From Vibrio tapetis subsp. quintayensis (lineage in GTDB: Bacteria; Pseudomonadota; Gammaproteobacteria; Enterobacterales; Vibrionaceae), in the NCBI RefSeq assembly GCF_030409945.1, contig NZ_JAUFQV010000043.1, positions 62,001-126,000 of the forward strand: a DNA stretch of 64,000 nucleotides. Direction: 5' to 3'. Within the stretch, counting starts at the first letter, position 1. Every line of letters starts with the position of its first letter. Below are positions 26,283-35,307 of the stretch, piece after piece. The notes beneath the pieces are model-generated. The model ran no database searches and was not told the origin of the DNA. It worked only from the letters and a program-made list of their open reading frames with translations. Made by a program: the position numbers and the translations under genes.

Positions 26283-27020
26283 CTACAGCAAATAACCACC
26301 TCCAGCTTGAACGCATTGGCCTGTGATCCAACTAGCACGGGTATCGGCCATTAGAATCACGGCATTCGCGACATCTTGCGGTTTTCCTAATCGTCCCATC
26401 GGTGTTTGTGCGATGATCATAGCCATCATTTGTTCGTTTGCTTTTACTTCTTCAGTGATGTCCGTGTCGGTAAGGCCAGGGGCAACGGCGTTAACTCCAA
26501 TACCTATAGGGCCAAGTTCTGCTGCAAGTAATCGAGTTGCATGTTCTAGTGCTGATTTAGAAGAAGCGTAGGCGGTGCCATTTTGCATCATGCCGCTTGC
26601 TACGACAGAAGTAATGTTGATCACCATACCCTTAGTTTCCGCAAGATGAACGGTCGCTTCACGAATGAGTGCCAACGGCGCAAATACGTTAGTACGATAG
26701 ATGCTCTCAATAACTTCATCCGTTGTTTGTGATAGGGGGCCCATGGCACCCGTTCCAGCATTGTTAACCAGAATATCTAGTTGCCCAAATTTGCTAATAA
26801 CCTCCTCAATGATTCGTTTAGGCTCGCCGTTTTTACTTATGTCGCCAGTAATTGTGTAACATTGCGCACCCAATTCTAGTGCCGTTTTTTCAAGAACTTC
26901 CTTCCTGCGCCCTGTGATGACGACCGTTGCACCTTGAGCAATAAAGTTAGATGCTGTTGCCTTACCGATGCCAGTACCACCACCGGTAATTAATACGACT
27001 TTCTTTTCAAAATTTGCCAT
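26283..27020 (-). CDS. SDR family oxidoreductase
   Basis: 245 residues, classical SDR: TGGGTGIG at residues 12-19, NNAGTGAMG near 87, VINITSVVASGMMQNG (Ser) near 137, YASSKSALEHA (Tyr/Lys) near 152, and C-terminal SWITGQCVQAGGGYLL. AGATATACAATG context with GGAGAT upstream. It resembles FabG-like reductases; substrate unknown. A flavodoxin-fold quinone reductase lies 111 bases upstream on the same strand, so the two may be co-transcribed. Confidence 0.9.
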   Translation of the reverse strand: MANFEKKVVLITGGGTGIGKATASNFIAQGATVVITGRRKEVLEKTALELGAQCYTITGDISKNGEPKRIIEEVISKFGQLDILVNNAGTGAMGPLSQTTDEVIESIYRTNVFAPLALIREATVHLAETKGMVINITSVVASGMMQNGTAYASSKSALEHATRLLAAELGPIGIGVNAVAPGLTDTDITEEVKANEQMMAMIIAQTPMGRLGKPQDVANAVILMADTRASWITGQCVQAGGGYLL

Positions 27021-27131
27021 TGTATATCTCCAAAATTTAATTGATTACCTGCTTTACCACTACATGCAATAGAGCGAGGTCAGTTTTGTATTTCCAATTT
27101 GTTCGTGTATGTCCCATTAGTTCAAGCGTGT

Positions 27132-27683
27132 TTATAGAGCCTCGTTACAAGCACCAATGCGGGGTTTTGTTACATAGTTAATTAGCTTGTCCGTACTGGC
27201 ATTTAGCTTGGTTTTGTCGCGGCTCATTGCGCTGTGCAATACAAACGGGGGTAAGTAAGTCATACCAACCATTTTTGCTGTTTGCTCAAATGGAGTAAGG
27301 AATTGATTCATGCTAAAGCGGTTAAATGAGCCAGACTGAAAGCTCTCCACCGCGCCACCGGTGGTGATGGCAAGAATGAGCTCTTTGCCGTGCAATTTAT
27401 CGCCACCTTGGCCGTAGGCAAAACCGTACAGCAACACCTGATCAATCCAAGCCTTTAACACTGGCGGTGAAGAGTACCAATAGAAGGGAAACTGCATCAC
27501 AATGCGGTCAGCCTGTTCAATCAGTGCCTGCTCAATAGCGGGGTCAAATAGCATCGTTGCGCCGCCGACAGCCGTTAAATCACGAGTCACGACATTATCC
27601 ACGCCTGACAGAGCTTCAAACCATGTTCGGTTCGCTGTCGAGGTTGAAAGCTCTGGGTGAGCAGTAAGCACTAGTGTGTTCAT
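27132..27683 (-). CDS. NAD(P)H-dependent quinone oxidoreductase (flavodoxin-like fold)
   Basis: 183 residues of the MdaB/KefF/NQO-like flavodoxin-fold family: LVLTAHPELSTSTANRTW (FMN phosphate loop), RIVMQFPFYWYSSPPVLKAWIDQVLLYGFAYG (the hallmark FPxYWYSxPxxLKxWID region) and LAITTGGAVESF. It reduces quinones or similar acceptors by two electrons. It is divergent from the LysR gene at 27794, which probably regulates it. Confidence 0.92.
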   Translation of the reverse strand: MNTLVLTAHPELSTSTANRTWFEALSGVDNVVTRDLTAVGGATMLFDPAIEQALIEQADRIVMQFPFYWYSSPPVLKAWIDQVLLYGFAYGQGGDKLHGKELILAITTGGAVESFQSGSFNRFSMNQFLTPFEQTAKMVGMTYLPPFVLHSAMSRDKTKLNASTDKLINYVTKPRIGACNEAL

Positions 27684-27793
27684 TAATTGGGCCTCGTTGA
27701 GATTCGTTCGTTTTGTTGTTGCTAACTTTAATTAACCCCAATAACATTAACAATATGCCGAATATCTAACTCACTAGTGAATGGAATCTAACA

Positions 27794-28690
27794 ATGCGTT
27801 TGCCTTTAGCGACACTGGAAATTTTTAATGCCATTGCCAACCACAATAGTTTGCGTGGTGCGGCGCACGATCTTGGCGTTAAGCCGTCAACGGTCAGCCA
27901 TCAGCTAAAAAAACTGGAAGAACAACTTGGCACTGCGCTCTTTATTCGAACGACTCGTTCCATCAGCCTGACTGAAGCTGGGCGCGCACTAGCAAGGCGA
28001 ACTGGCCCTGCTTTTGAGCAACTTGACGAGGGTTTGTACAGCGCAAAAACGACAGGGCATACGGAGCGAGGTTCACTCAAGCTTGCGATACCTGAGTTTG
28101 CCTATTTCTTATTGATGCAAAATAAACTGGCGGGTTTCCAAAAGAAGTACCCTGAAATAGAGGTGGAGCTGTCCATAACCGATGCATTAACCGACATCCT
28201 TGATGAAGGCTTTCATGCTGGTTTTCGGATAGGTGGGTTGATTTCAGAAGACATGGTTGCCGTAAACCTAAGCGATCCGTTGAAAACAACCCTGGTCGCG
28301 AGCCCAGAATATCTTGAAAAATATGGCGCACCACAGCAACCAAGCGAGTTGCTCAATCACAACTGTCTGCGTTATCGTTTTCCGAGTTCCGGCCAATTGG
28401 CTCCTTGGATATTTGAAGGTGTTGATGGTGCTTATCCGGTAGAAATACGGGGTAACTTGATAACCAATTCATCCACCGCGACGATTGACCAAGCACTTCA
28501 AGGGCTAGGGTTGACCTTTACGTTTCGTGATTACTGCACTGATGCGTTAGCCAGCGGCGCTCTAGTTGAGGTTTTGTCTGAACATTTGATCACATTACCG
28601 AGCATGAATATGTATTTTCCTAAAGAGTATAAGTCGATGTTGCCGCTGAGATTGCTTATGGATCATTTAAAAAATGGCGAGCCAGAATGA
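27794..28690 (+). CDS. LysR family transcriptional regulator
   Basis: 298 residues: helix-turn-helix in LEIFNAIANHNSLRGAAHDLGVKPSTVSHQLKKLEEQLG (residues 7-45) and a LysR effector domain (GSLKLAIPEFAYFLLMQNKL onward, with GAPQQPSELLNHNCLRYRF typical of the group linked to redox genes). It is divergent from the quinone reductase at 27132-27683, with a 110-base shared promoter region. Confidence 0.92.
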   Translation: MRLPLATLEIFNAIANHNSLRGAAHDLGVKPSTVSHQLKKLEEQLGTALFIRTTRSISLTEAGRALARRTGPAFEQLDEGLYSAKTTGHTERGSLKLAIPEFAYFLLMQNKLAGFQKKYPEIEVELSITDALTDILDEGFHAGFRIGGLISEDMVAVNLSDPLKTTLVASPEYLEKYGAPQQPSELLNHNCLRYRFPSSGQLAPWIFEGVDGAYPVEIRGNLITNSSTATIDQALQGLGLTFTFRDYCTDALASGALVEVLSEHLITLPSMNMYFPKEYKSMLPLRLLMDHLKNGEPE

Positions 28691-28707
28691 CAAGGGGCGA
28701 TGAGTCT

Positions 28708-28794
28708 ATGTATATCGGTGAAGTTTCAAAGAAAACGGGCTTATCTATCAAGGCCATTCGATTTTTTGATGGTCGCATATGGCGACAGAACTAA
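28708..28794 (+). pseudogene. MerR-family regulator remnant (N-terminal fragment)
   Basis: The frame starts MYIGEVSKKTGLSIKAIRFF, the highly conserved first helix-turn-helix of MerR regulators of the CueR/ZntR type, then diverges (DGRIWRQN) and stops after 28 codons. Full-length members are 110-150 residues. It begins 18 bases past a LysR stop. This looks like a gene broken after residue 20, with the rest lost. Confidence 0.65.
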
Positions 28795-29078
28795 GCTAAC
28801 GCAAATTGCAAACTAAAGGACGAAGAGGTCGGATGATCATGAGTTAATAGCCACTGCTATGCTTTAAGAGCTTTACTCCATTTTCTAAGAGATCCAGTAC
28901 AAAAGATGATGGAGCGGAAGATGGCCAATTCAAGGCAGGAAACCTTGCGAATACCTTCGATCTCTCACGGATGCAACATGTCGTTACATAGGATGAACTC
29001 ATTAAGCCTTTACATCTTGGAGTAGGCAAGGAACAATCCTAGAAAATTTATTCCTATAAAATAGTGCACTGAGAATTT
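28795..29078. other. Intergenic region of uncertain origin
   Basis: About 280 bases after the MerR fragment. A minus-strand open frame at 28844-29029 (61 codons) has no ribosome site and no recognised domain. The region may be debris of the event that truncated the MerR gene. I do not recognise any part of it. Confidence 0.35.
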
Positions 29079-29774
29079 ATGAGTAATACGGTAAACAAAA
29101 AATCGAACCCCTTGTTCGAGATTATTTTTAACGTTTTCCTTCCTTCGTTTATTTTAATGAAGTTCAGTGGAGACGAACATCTTGGAACGGTGATGGCGCT
29201 GGTCGTCGCGCTGGCATTCCCTGTCGCTTATGGTGGTATGGAGTTAATTCGAAATAAGAAGTTCAATTTCATTGCGGCACTGGGCTTTGTCAGCGTGTTA
29301 TTGACGGGTGGCATTGGTCTATTTGAACTTGATACTCGCTGGCTCGCGTTAAAAGAAGCGCTGATTCCCGGTGTGATTGGTTTGGCTGTTCTTGGTTCGA
29401 CCTTTACCCGCTATCCGTTTATCCAAAAGATGATATTCACTCCCTCATTGTTAAACATGCCACTGATTAAAGAAAGACTCATTCAATCAAGTAACAGTGA
29501 TAGGTTTGAGCGCTGTTTAATGACATCGAATTATCTGTTTGCGAGTACTTTCGCGTTTTCGTCAGCGATGAACTATTTTCTTGCGACGTGGATTGTTACC
29601 AGCCCATCAGGTACAGCAGCGTTTAATGAAGAGTTGGGCAAATTGACACTGTATAGCTACCCGGCGATAGCGGTTCCAAGCATGTTGATGATGATGTGTA
29701 TATTTTACTATGTTTGGCGTCAAGTGCGCGCGATGACATCACTGGAAACGGAACAAATTTTTATCACTAAGTAG
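29079..29774 (+). CDS. VC0807 family membrane protein
   Basis: 231 residues with about six membrane segments (for example ALVVALAFPVAYGGMELI, FIAALGFVSVLLTGGIGLF, ALIPGVIGLAVLGSTF, and the C-terminal IAVPSMLMMMCIFYYVW). It resembles the VC0807 family of gamma-proteobacterial inner-membrane proteins (intracellular-septation-like). Function unknown. It appears to be transcribed alone. Confidence 0.8.
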   Translation: MSNTVNKKSNPLFEIIFNVFLPSFILMKFSGDEHLGTVMALVVALAFPVAYGGMELIRNKKFNFIAALGFVSVLLTGGIGLFELDTRWLALKEALIPGVIGLAVLGSTFTRYPFIQKMIFTPSLLNMPLIKERLIQSSNSDRFERCLMTSNYLFASTFAFSSAMNYFLATWIVTSPSGTAAFNEELGKLTLYSYPAIAVPSMLMMMCIFYYVWRQVRAMTSLETEQIFITK

Positions 29775-29955
29775 CCAGAAATCAGCATGGTATGGGTTTA
29801 TTTTTAGGGTAAGCCCTTATCCTTTACAACGTTGATAACATAGATTTAATCGGTTAGTATGGCGGCACCAGCCTAACCTATGCTGCCAGCTCACGGAAAG
29901 ACAAAAAGTCAGGGTATCGTTCACGCTAGTGCTTTGCCTAGTAGTGAAATGAATC

Positions 29956-29999
29956 GTAACGATCGGTGATATTGCAGTAGTATTGCTCACGGTCGTTAC
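29956..29999. other. Inverted repeat before the DUF1835 gene
   Basis: GTAACGA (29956-29962) pairs with TCGTTAC (29993-29999), with further pairing GGTGA/TCAC inside. It lies about 70 bases before the DUF1835 gene. It could be an operator or a leader hairpin; nothing else is seen in the 294-base gap 29775-30068. Confidence 0.4.
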
Positions 30000-30068
30000 C
30001 TAACAATTTGGTATGTTTACCATCTCTTCTGAATATGTGAGCACAGAAGCAACGAGATCGGTGAATTT

Positions 30069-31340
30069 ATGTCTAGAAATGCGTTTTCCCTCAATTTCCC
30101 ACTACTGAAATCCCAAGCTAAGCAGCGTCTCAAAGCCGTACGTTCTGGTGATCGACAGCAACTTAAATCACTCGTAGATCAGCATCCACGCGGCGATACT
30201 CTAAGCCAGCTGACGATACAACTTGCTGACGTTCAGCTGGTTATTGCCAGAGAGCATGGCTTAACAACGTGGGCCGAGATAAAGCAACACGCGGATCACC
30301 TTGTTAAGCACCACCATGCGATTAAGAGCAATGCTCCTGCGCCAGATGCAGAATTGCGAACGTTACATGTCCGTTGTGGCCACGACATACAAGCAACATT
30401 GCAATCGGCGGGATTTATCGGAGACTTTCTACCGTTTATTGATCCTTTTTGTATGGGGCCGCTTAACAGAGATCTTGATGTGATGAATCAATCAAGAGCC
30501 GAGTTTGTTTGCGATGAACTGCTGAGCATAATGGGGAATCATGAGGCTGACCCACAGTCAGTGATTGATGGTAACGCGCAGAAGTTGGCACAACTTAATG
30601 ATCGTAATTATCAGCGAATTGTATTTTGGGTAGAGCACGATAACTACGACCAAGTGATGCTGTATTTTCTTTTGAGCCATTTCTGTTCTCAGGCACATCA
30701 GTCCATCGAGTTCATTGAAATAAACCGTTATCCGGGGAAGTCTCGCTTTCTCGGGTTAGGCCAATTGCCAGCGGAAGCGCTTCGTGCTTTATGGCAAAAG
30801 CGTCAGGTGCTCAGTTCCTCCCATCATGCTCAAGCCAATCTACTTTGGCAGGCATTTTGTGCGTCGTCACCTCATGATTTGGTTACGCTCTATCACGGCA
30901 ATGAGGTTAATTTGTTTACCAATGCGAAAGCGGTGATCCATCGACATTTGCAAGAGCTGCCTCATGAACAAACGGGGTTAAGTTTCACACAATGCCAGAC
31001 ATTACATTATTTAGAGACACTTTCGTCACCGGTTTCCGTTAAGGCGCTATTCAGTCATTTCAGTCTAGAAATTGACCCACTTTGTTACCTTGGGGATGTG
31101 ATGTATTGGGCGCTCATTAAGTCAATGACTCAAGGAAAGGCGCCACTGTGTAGCATCACCGACGAATCAAAAGACGACGAATGGTATGAACAACAAGTTG
31201 CTTTGACTGAAGCGGGGCGGGATTACTTGACAGACGTTAATCCACCTCGTGTTAGTTATTGGGTTGGTGGAGTCGAAGTTACTCCAGAAACGAACTTGCG
31301 TTGGGATCACATAAATTTAGATACCCTAGCTTCTTGCTAG
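30069..31340 (+). CDS. DUF1835 domain-containing protein
   Basis: 423 residues. After an N-terminal helical part of about 90 residues (SQAKQRLKAVRSGDRQQLKSLVDQHP, ankyrin-like), DUF1835 begins at LHVRCGHDIQATLQSAGFIGDFLPFIDPFCMGPL, and a second conserved part contains VFWVEHDNYDQVMLYFLL. A DUF3658-like C-terminus ends near residue 420. Biochemical role unknown. It seems monocistronic. Confidence 0.8.
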   Translation: MSRNAFSLNFPLLKSQAKQRLKAVRSGDRQQLKSLVDQHPRGDTLSQLTIQLADVQLVIAREHGLTTWAEIKQHADHLVKHHHAIKSNAPAPDAELRTLHVRCGHDIQATLQSAGFIGDFLPFIDPFCMGPLNRDLDVMNQSRAEFVCDELLSIMGNHEADPQSVIDGNAQKLAQLNDRNYQRIVFWVEHDNYDQVMLYFLLSHFCSQAHQSIEFIEINRYPGKSRFLGLGQLPAEALRALWQKRQVLSSSHHAQANLLWQAFCASSPHDLVTLYHGNEVNLFTNAKAVIHRHLQELPHEQTGLSFTQCQTLHYLETLSSPVSVKALFSHFSLEIDPLCYLGDVMYWALIKSMTQGKAPLCSITDESKDDEWYEQQVALTEAGRDYLTDVNPPRVSYWVGGVEVTPETNLRWDHINLDTLASC

Positions 31341-31550
31341 TAGAGTTACATCAGGGCCTCGTTTTTGGCGGGGTTCGTTTTATTAATAGCTTTGAATTAA
31401 TAAAGAGTTCAAATCATATAATTATATTTGTCATGACGATAAATATAATTAGTAGAACTACCTCTCTTATCCTCTAATTATTTTAAACCTTTACTGATAG
31501 TATCTGGTCATAAATAAATCATATTTTGATCTCATTAGGAAATATCGTAA

Positions 31551-33188
31551 ATGTTTAGAAACTTATCCATAAAGTGGAAAATAACGTTCCCCGTTGTGGT
31601 AATTATTGTGCTGTTTTCTATTAGCGCATTGGTAAATGTGATCACGTCAATAAAGCGTGAATCGCTAACAGACCAGTTAAACCAACAGGTTGTGCCTGCG
31701 TTGTTCACAATAGAAAGTGCTTATCGCGATTTATACCAAAGTACTTCGGCGGTTCAAGCACTAGTGCTTGCAGACACCCAAGATGAAATTAAGCACCATA
31801 CGTTCGAGTTCCAAGACAACGCGTATAAAGCCATACCTCGTATGGAGTCGATTTCTTCTCTTGCTGAAAACGACCTGATTTCACGAGACGATGAAAAAGC
31901 TCTATCCAAACTGGTTAACGAAGCGAATGAGTGGCTGAACGAGTATGAAGTGATGCTAGCTATGCCGCAAACCCAATGGGCAAGTTATTACAATATTCAT
32001 AAAGTAGAATTTGAAAACAAATTTATTTTGGTTAGAAAAACTTTGAACCAAGTAAAAGACTCAGTTGAAAATAAACAAGCGTCCTTACAAGCAGAAATTC
32101 TAGCTTCATCAAAAAGAGCAGAGCTGATTATTGAAGCAGGGACAGGGGTCGTTATTGTCATTTCCTTATTTTTGTCCGCTTTTTTAATTCGAATGATTGT
32201 GACGCCAATTGAGAACATAAATAAAGCAATGACCGAAATCGCAGTCGGGGACGGGGATTTAAGTCAACGATTAGAGATCTCCAGCAATGATGAAATCGGC
32301 CACCTTGCTAAGGCGTTCAATGACTTTACCAGCAAAATCCAGGTAACCATCTCTCAGGTGGTTGAAACGACGGTTTCTGTACGTAATGAGATGAGCAATT
32401 TGGAAAATCTAACTCGATCGATTGCAGACTCGACGATTAAGCAGCAACAAGAGAGTGAGTTAGTGGCCGCAGCGGTTCATGAAATGCAGATGACGAGCCA
32501 GAGTGTGAGCGCGAATGCCCATGAAGCAGCTTCGGTCAGTGCGAATGCGAATGAAGACGTACAAACGACCAGTCAGGTATTGGATTCTACCGTAGGTTCG
32601 ATAAGAGCATTGGCTGATGACATTGAAAATGCGAGTGGTGTTATTCATTCGGTCAACCAAGACGTAAGCAATATCGCATCAATTCTAGATGTCATTTGCG
32701 ACATTGCCGATCAAACGAACCTATTAGCATTAAATGCCGCAATCGAAGCGGCGCGTGCAGGAGAGCAAGGCCGTGGTTTTGCCGTTGTGGCCGACGAAGT
32801 ACGCTCATTGGCTAGCAGAACTCAAAAGAGTACCGGAGAGATCCAAGCGATGATTGAAAGCTTGCAGTCCGGCGCAAACCAAGCCGTAAAAGTGATGCAA
32901 GACAGCAAGCACAGCGGGGATGCAACCATAGAATCGGCGGGGTCGGCTACTGAGTCATTAACACGTATTCTGGATGCGATTAGCCAAATGAGTGAAATGA
33001 ACACGCATATCGCGACAGCAGCAGGGCAACAAACGCAAGTCAGTGAAGAAGTGAACAACAATGTTCAAACCATTGCGGACAATAGCAATCACATTGTGGG
33101 TGTTGTGCAACAGGCTCAGCAAGCGCTAGAAACGTTAAATCACCAATGTGGAGAGCTAGAAGGGCTTATTTCTCAGTTTAAAATTTAG
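31551..33188 (+). CDS. Methyl-accepting chemotaxis protein (helical-bundle sensor)
   Basis: 545 residues. Membrane segment at about 11-31 (ITFPVVVIIVLFSISALVNV), a helical periplasmic sensor of about 150 residues (4HB/HBM-like), second membrane segment near 195-215 (GTGVVIVISLFLSAFLIRMIV), HAMP (TPIENINKAMTEIAVGDGDLSQRL), then the signalling coiled coil with IADQTNLLALNAAIEAARAG and the GRGFAVVADEVRSLASRTQ tip. It lacks a C-terminal CheR tether. Ligand unknown; it lies 630 bases before a carboxylate transporter operon, which may or may not be related. Confidence 0.93.
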   Translation: MFRNLSIKWKITFPVVVIIVLFSISALVNVITSIKRESLTDQLNQQVVPALFTIESAYRDLYQSTSAVQALVLADTQDEIKHHTFEFQDNAYKAIPRMESISSLAENDLISRDDEKALSKLVNEANEWLNEYEVMLAMPQTQWASYYNIHKVEFENKFILVRKTLNQVKDSVENKQASLQAEILASSKRAELIIEAGTGVVIVISLFLSAFLIRMIVTPIENINKAMTEIAVGDGDLSQRLEISSNDEIGHLAKAFNDFTSKIQVTISQVVETTVSVRNEMSNLENLTRSIADSTIKQQQESELVAAAVHEMQMTSQSVSANAHEAASVSANANEDVQTTSQVLDSTVGSIRALADDIENASGVIHSVNQDVSNIASILDVICDIADQTNLLALNAAIEAARAGEQGRGFAVVADEVRSLASRTQKSTGEIQAMIESLQSGANQAVKVMQDSKHSGDATIESAGSATESLTRILDAISQMSEMNTHIATAAGQQTQVSEEVNNNVQTIADNSNHIVGVVQQAQQALETLNHQCGELEGLISQFKI

Positions 33189-33241
33189 CGTAATTTGAAT
33201 AAATACAGCACTTATAATAGAAAATCGTCTCAAACAGCTAT

Positions 33242-33282
33242 CCCAATTGTCGTTAAAGTTGAGTTTCATCGGCAATTGGGAC
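33242..33282 (+). terminator. Terminator after the second chemoreceptor
   Basis: TCCCAATTGTCG pairs with CGGCAATTGGGA (one G-U) across a 17-base loop; a T-rich stretch begins about 12 bases later. Confidence 0.55.
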
Positions 33283-33818
33283 GCCATCACTCTCGTTTTA
33301 TTTTTTCTTTCATATTAATCATACTTAATTATTAAATGGTCAGTTGGTTTTGCTTTTCATGAAACCTTTCATGGAGGGTGTATAAGCTGTGATCATGTCG
33401 ACATTTTTGTCATCATCGGATTTTATCAAAGTATCTATTTAAGATGTTCTTTTTCAACTGATGTCGTCCAATTTTCCTTTCTGTTTTTGTTTTATAAAAC
33501 GAAATCCAATTATAATTACTCCCTGATATTGCGTAAATAGTTGATTTTTATTGATATAATGGCGTGGGTATTATAGTGATAACTCTCATTTCGTTAGTTT
33601 ATTTGTTGCTGATGTACAATGCACCTTTCGTTTGTATTTCAATAAACTGTGATCCAAATATACAATTGTGCTGTTTGTTTTCTGAATTGTGTGGAGCGCT
33701 ACATAAAGTTGAACTGCTATAAGTGATGGACTTATCACTTGGGCTGATATCGCGTTGAGTTCCTTTTGTAGGATTATAATATGTATCTATACAAGGTAAA
33801 CATCGACACGGACAGCAA
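33283..33818. other. Long AT-rich region before the tct operon
   Basis: About 530 bases with no supported gene; the longest minus-strand frame (33599-33898) overlaps the next gene and has no ribosome site. It contains a partial CRP-like sequence near 33370-33386 and the inverted repeat at 33721-33740. It probably holds the tct operon promoter. Confidence 0.45.
33721..33740. promoter_or_regulatory. Candidate operator before the tct operon
   Basis: AAGTGATGGACTTATCACTT: seven-base arms (AAGTGAT / ATCACTT) with a six-base spacer, 79 bases before the first gene of the transporter operon. The symmetry suggests a dimeric repressor or activator site; the regulator is unknown. Confidence 0.45.
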
Positions 33819-34301
33819 ATGAGAAGCAATAAAGAATACGCCATTGATGCAGTAGAGGTTGTAAAACCTTCTATCGAAAAGCTATTTGAACGCACCAACC
33901 GACAAGAACTTCATATTGTCATTATGGATCCTAGGCTAAAGCCATGGGATTGTGACTTTGAAAGTGCTGTCCTCCATGAAGTTTCCATTGGTTCCCCTGA
34001 ACAATGGACCATCAAATTCGACCAATTGGCTCGCAATAAAGCGAAACAAGCGTGGCAGAGCCGAACTGCAAACCTACACACTCAGTCACTTCACCCAACC
34101 TCACTCGCTGATGATGATGTTCTTTTTTATGGAACGTTCACCTATGGCGACATTGTAGTTGGATGCAGTGGTGTTCAACAATGGTACGACATGTTGATAA
34201 GCGGCTGGATTGCCCTCGCAATGGAACAGTTAGCCATGCACGACTACCAAACCAATAAGATAGAAAACCCTACACAAACCTATAGATATAATACTAAATA
34301 G
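33819..34301 (+). CDS. Conserved unknown protein heading the tct operon
   Basis: 160 residues, not recognised. It opens MRSNKEYAIDAVEVVKPSIEK, contains VIMDPRLKPWDCDFESAVL and FYGTFTYGDIVVGCSGVQQWYDMLISGWIALAM, with no signal peptide and no clear membrane segment. It is a soluble alpha/beta protein by composition. It ends 11 bases before tctC, so it is almost certainly co-transcribed with the transporter. A role in handling or sensing the transported carboxylate is only a guess from position. Confidence 0.75.
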   Translation: MRSNKEYAIDAVEVVKPSIEKLFERTNRQELHIVIMDPRLKPWDCDFESAVLHEVSIGSPEQWTIKFDQLARNKAKQAWQSRTANLHTQSLHPTSLADDDVLFYGTFTYGDIVVGCSGVQQWYDMLISGWIALAMEQLAMHDYQTNKIENPTQTYRYNTK

Positions 34302-34312
34302 AGGTCTTGACC

Positions 34313-35239
34313 ATGAGTAAGCTACTAAAAACACTATTAATTTCTGCTGGTATCCTAGTTTCCTCCGCGTCTGGAGCGGCAGATTATCCTAGTAAAAACA
34401 TTCGTCTTGTAGTGCCATTTGGTGCGGGTGGTGGTACTGATGCTGTTGGTCGTACTATTGCAAACAGTACGAAAGACATTTTGGGCAAAAACATTGCAGT
34501 AATGAACCGTACTGGTGGTGCGGGTGCCGTTGGTATGAGTTTTGGCGCTCAACAAAAAGCGGATGGTTATACCCTAACGGTTGTGACTCGTGAAATTGCA
34601 TCACTGCCACAGATGGGCCTAATGAGACACGATGCCGATGACTTTAAATTGATTCGCATGGTTAACCTTGATCCAGCAGTTGTGCTCGTACCTGCTGACA
34701 GCCCATACAATACCATTAACGATTTGATCGCTGAGGCGAAGAAAGCGCCAGGTAAAGTGAAATTCGCTTCTACTGCTAAACCAAACTTCTACTTAATGGC
34801 TCTAGAAAAAGACCAAGGCATCAAGTTAAATGCGATTCCTTACAATGGTTCTTCTGAAGCGATTCCAGCACTGCTTGGTCATCACACAGACGTTACTATG
34901 GTAACTCCAGGTGAAGCGATTTCTCAACTTCGTTCTGGTCAGTTGAAATCTCTGGGTGTGATGTCCAATGAACGTATTGCTTACATCCCAGATGTACCAA
35001 CACTTAAAGAACAAGGCGTTGACGTTGTAACGGGTACATGGCGTGGTATCGGTGCTCCTAAAAACACACCTCAAGAAGTGATTGACGTGTTAGGTAAAGC
35101 ATTCGACCAAGCGATGGCTTCTGAAGAGTTTAAGTCGTTCATGGAAAATGGCGCAATGACGATTCATAACTTAAACGCTGAAGAATTTACTCAGTTTGTT
35201 AAAGAAGATACAAAATCGCTAGGCACTCTAATTAACTAA
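34313..35239 (+). CDS. tctC: Tripartite tricarboxylate transporter substrate-binding protein (TctC/Bug)
   Basis: 308 residues. A signal peptide (LLKTLLISAGILVSSASGAA) precedes YPSKNIRLVVPFGAGGGTDAVGR, the signature of TctC/Bug periplasmic binding proteins, followed by NRTGGAGAVG and a late VPTLKEQGVDVVTGTWRG. It captures a carboxylate in the periplasm for TctAB. The ATG at 34313 follows AGAGG; a TTG two codons earlier is less likely. A stem-loop follows its stop at 35256-35279. Confidence 0.93.
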   Translation: MSKLLKTLLISAGILVSSASGAADYPSKNIRLVVPFGAGGGTDAVGRTIANSTKDILGKNIAVMNRTGGAGAVGMSFGAQQKADGYTLTVVTREIASLPQMGLMRHDADDFKLIRMVNLDPAVVLVPADSPYNTINDLIAEAKKAPGKVKFASTAKPNFYLMALEKDQGIKLNAIPYNGSSEAIPALLGHHTDVTMVTPGEAISQLRSGQLKSLGVMSNERIAYIPDVPTLKEQGVDVVTGTWRGIGAPKNTPQEVIDVLGKAFDQAMASEEFKSFMENGAMTIHNLNAEEFTQFVKEDTKSLGTLIN

Positions 35240-35255
35240 TTATACTTTACTTTTG

Positions 35256-35279
35256 ACAGGCCAGTTTGCGCTGGCCTGT
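35256..35279 (+). other. Intercistronic stem-loop between tctC and tctB
   Basis: ACAGGCCAG / CTGGCCTGT, nine perfect base pairs with a six-base loop, 16 bases after the tctC stop, without a T run. Such hairpins commonly stabilise the upstream message of abundant binding proteins or reduce read-through. Confidence 0.6.
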
Positions 35280-35307
35280 ACTTTCCTCATTTTTAAGGAT
35301 GGATTCT

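Noticed and set aside
27100..27125. TTCGTGTATGTCCC sequence similar to the REP-like core
   Set aside because: Too many differences from GGTGTGTGTCC and none of the flanking unit is shared.
33370..33386. CRP-like half palindrome TGTGATCATGTCGACA
   Set aside because: Only the left half matches TGTGA; the right half is poor, so it cannot be called a CRP site.
33599..33898. 99-codon minus-strand frame in the region before the tct operon
   Set aside because: Overlaps the start of the 160-residue gene on the other strand and has no ribosome site or domain.
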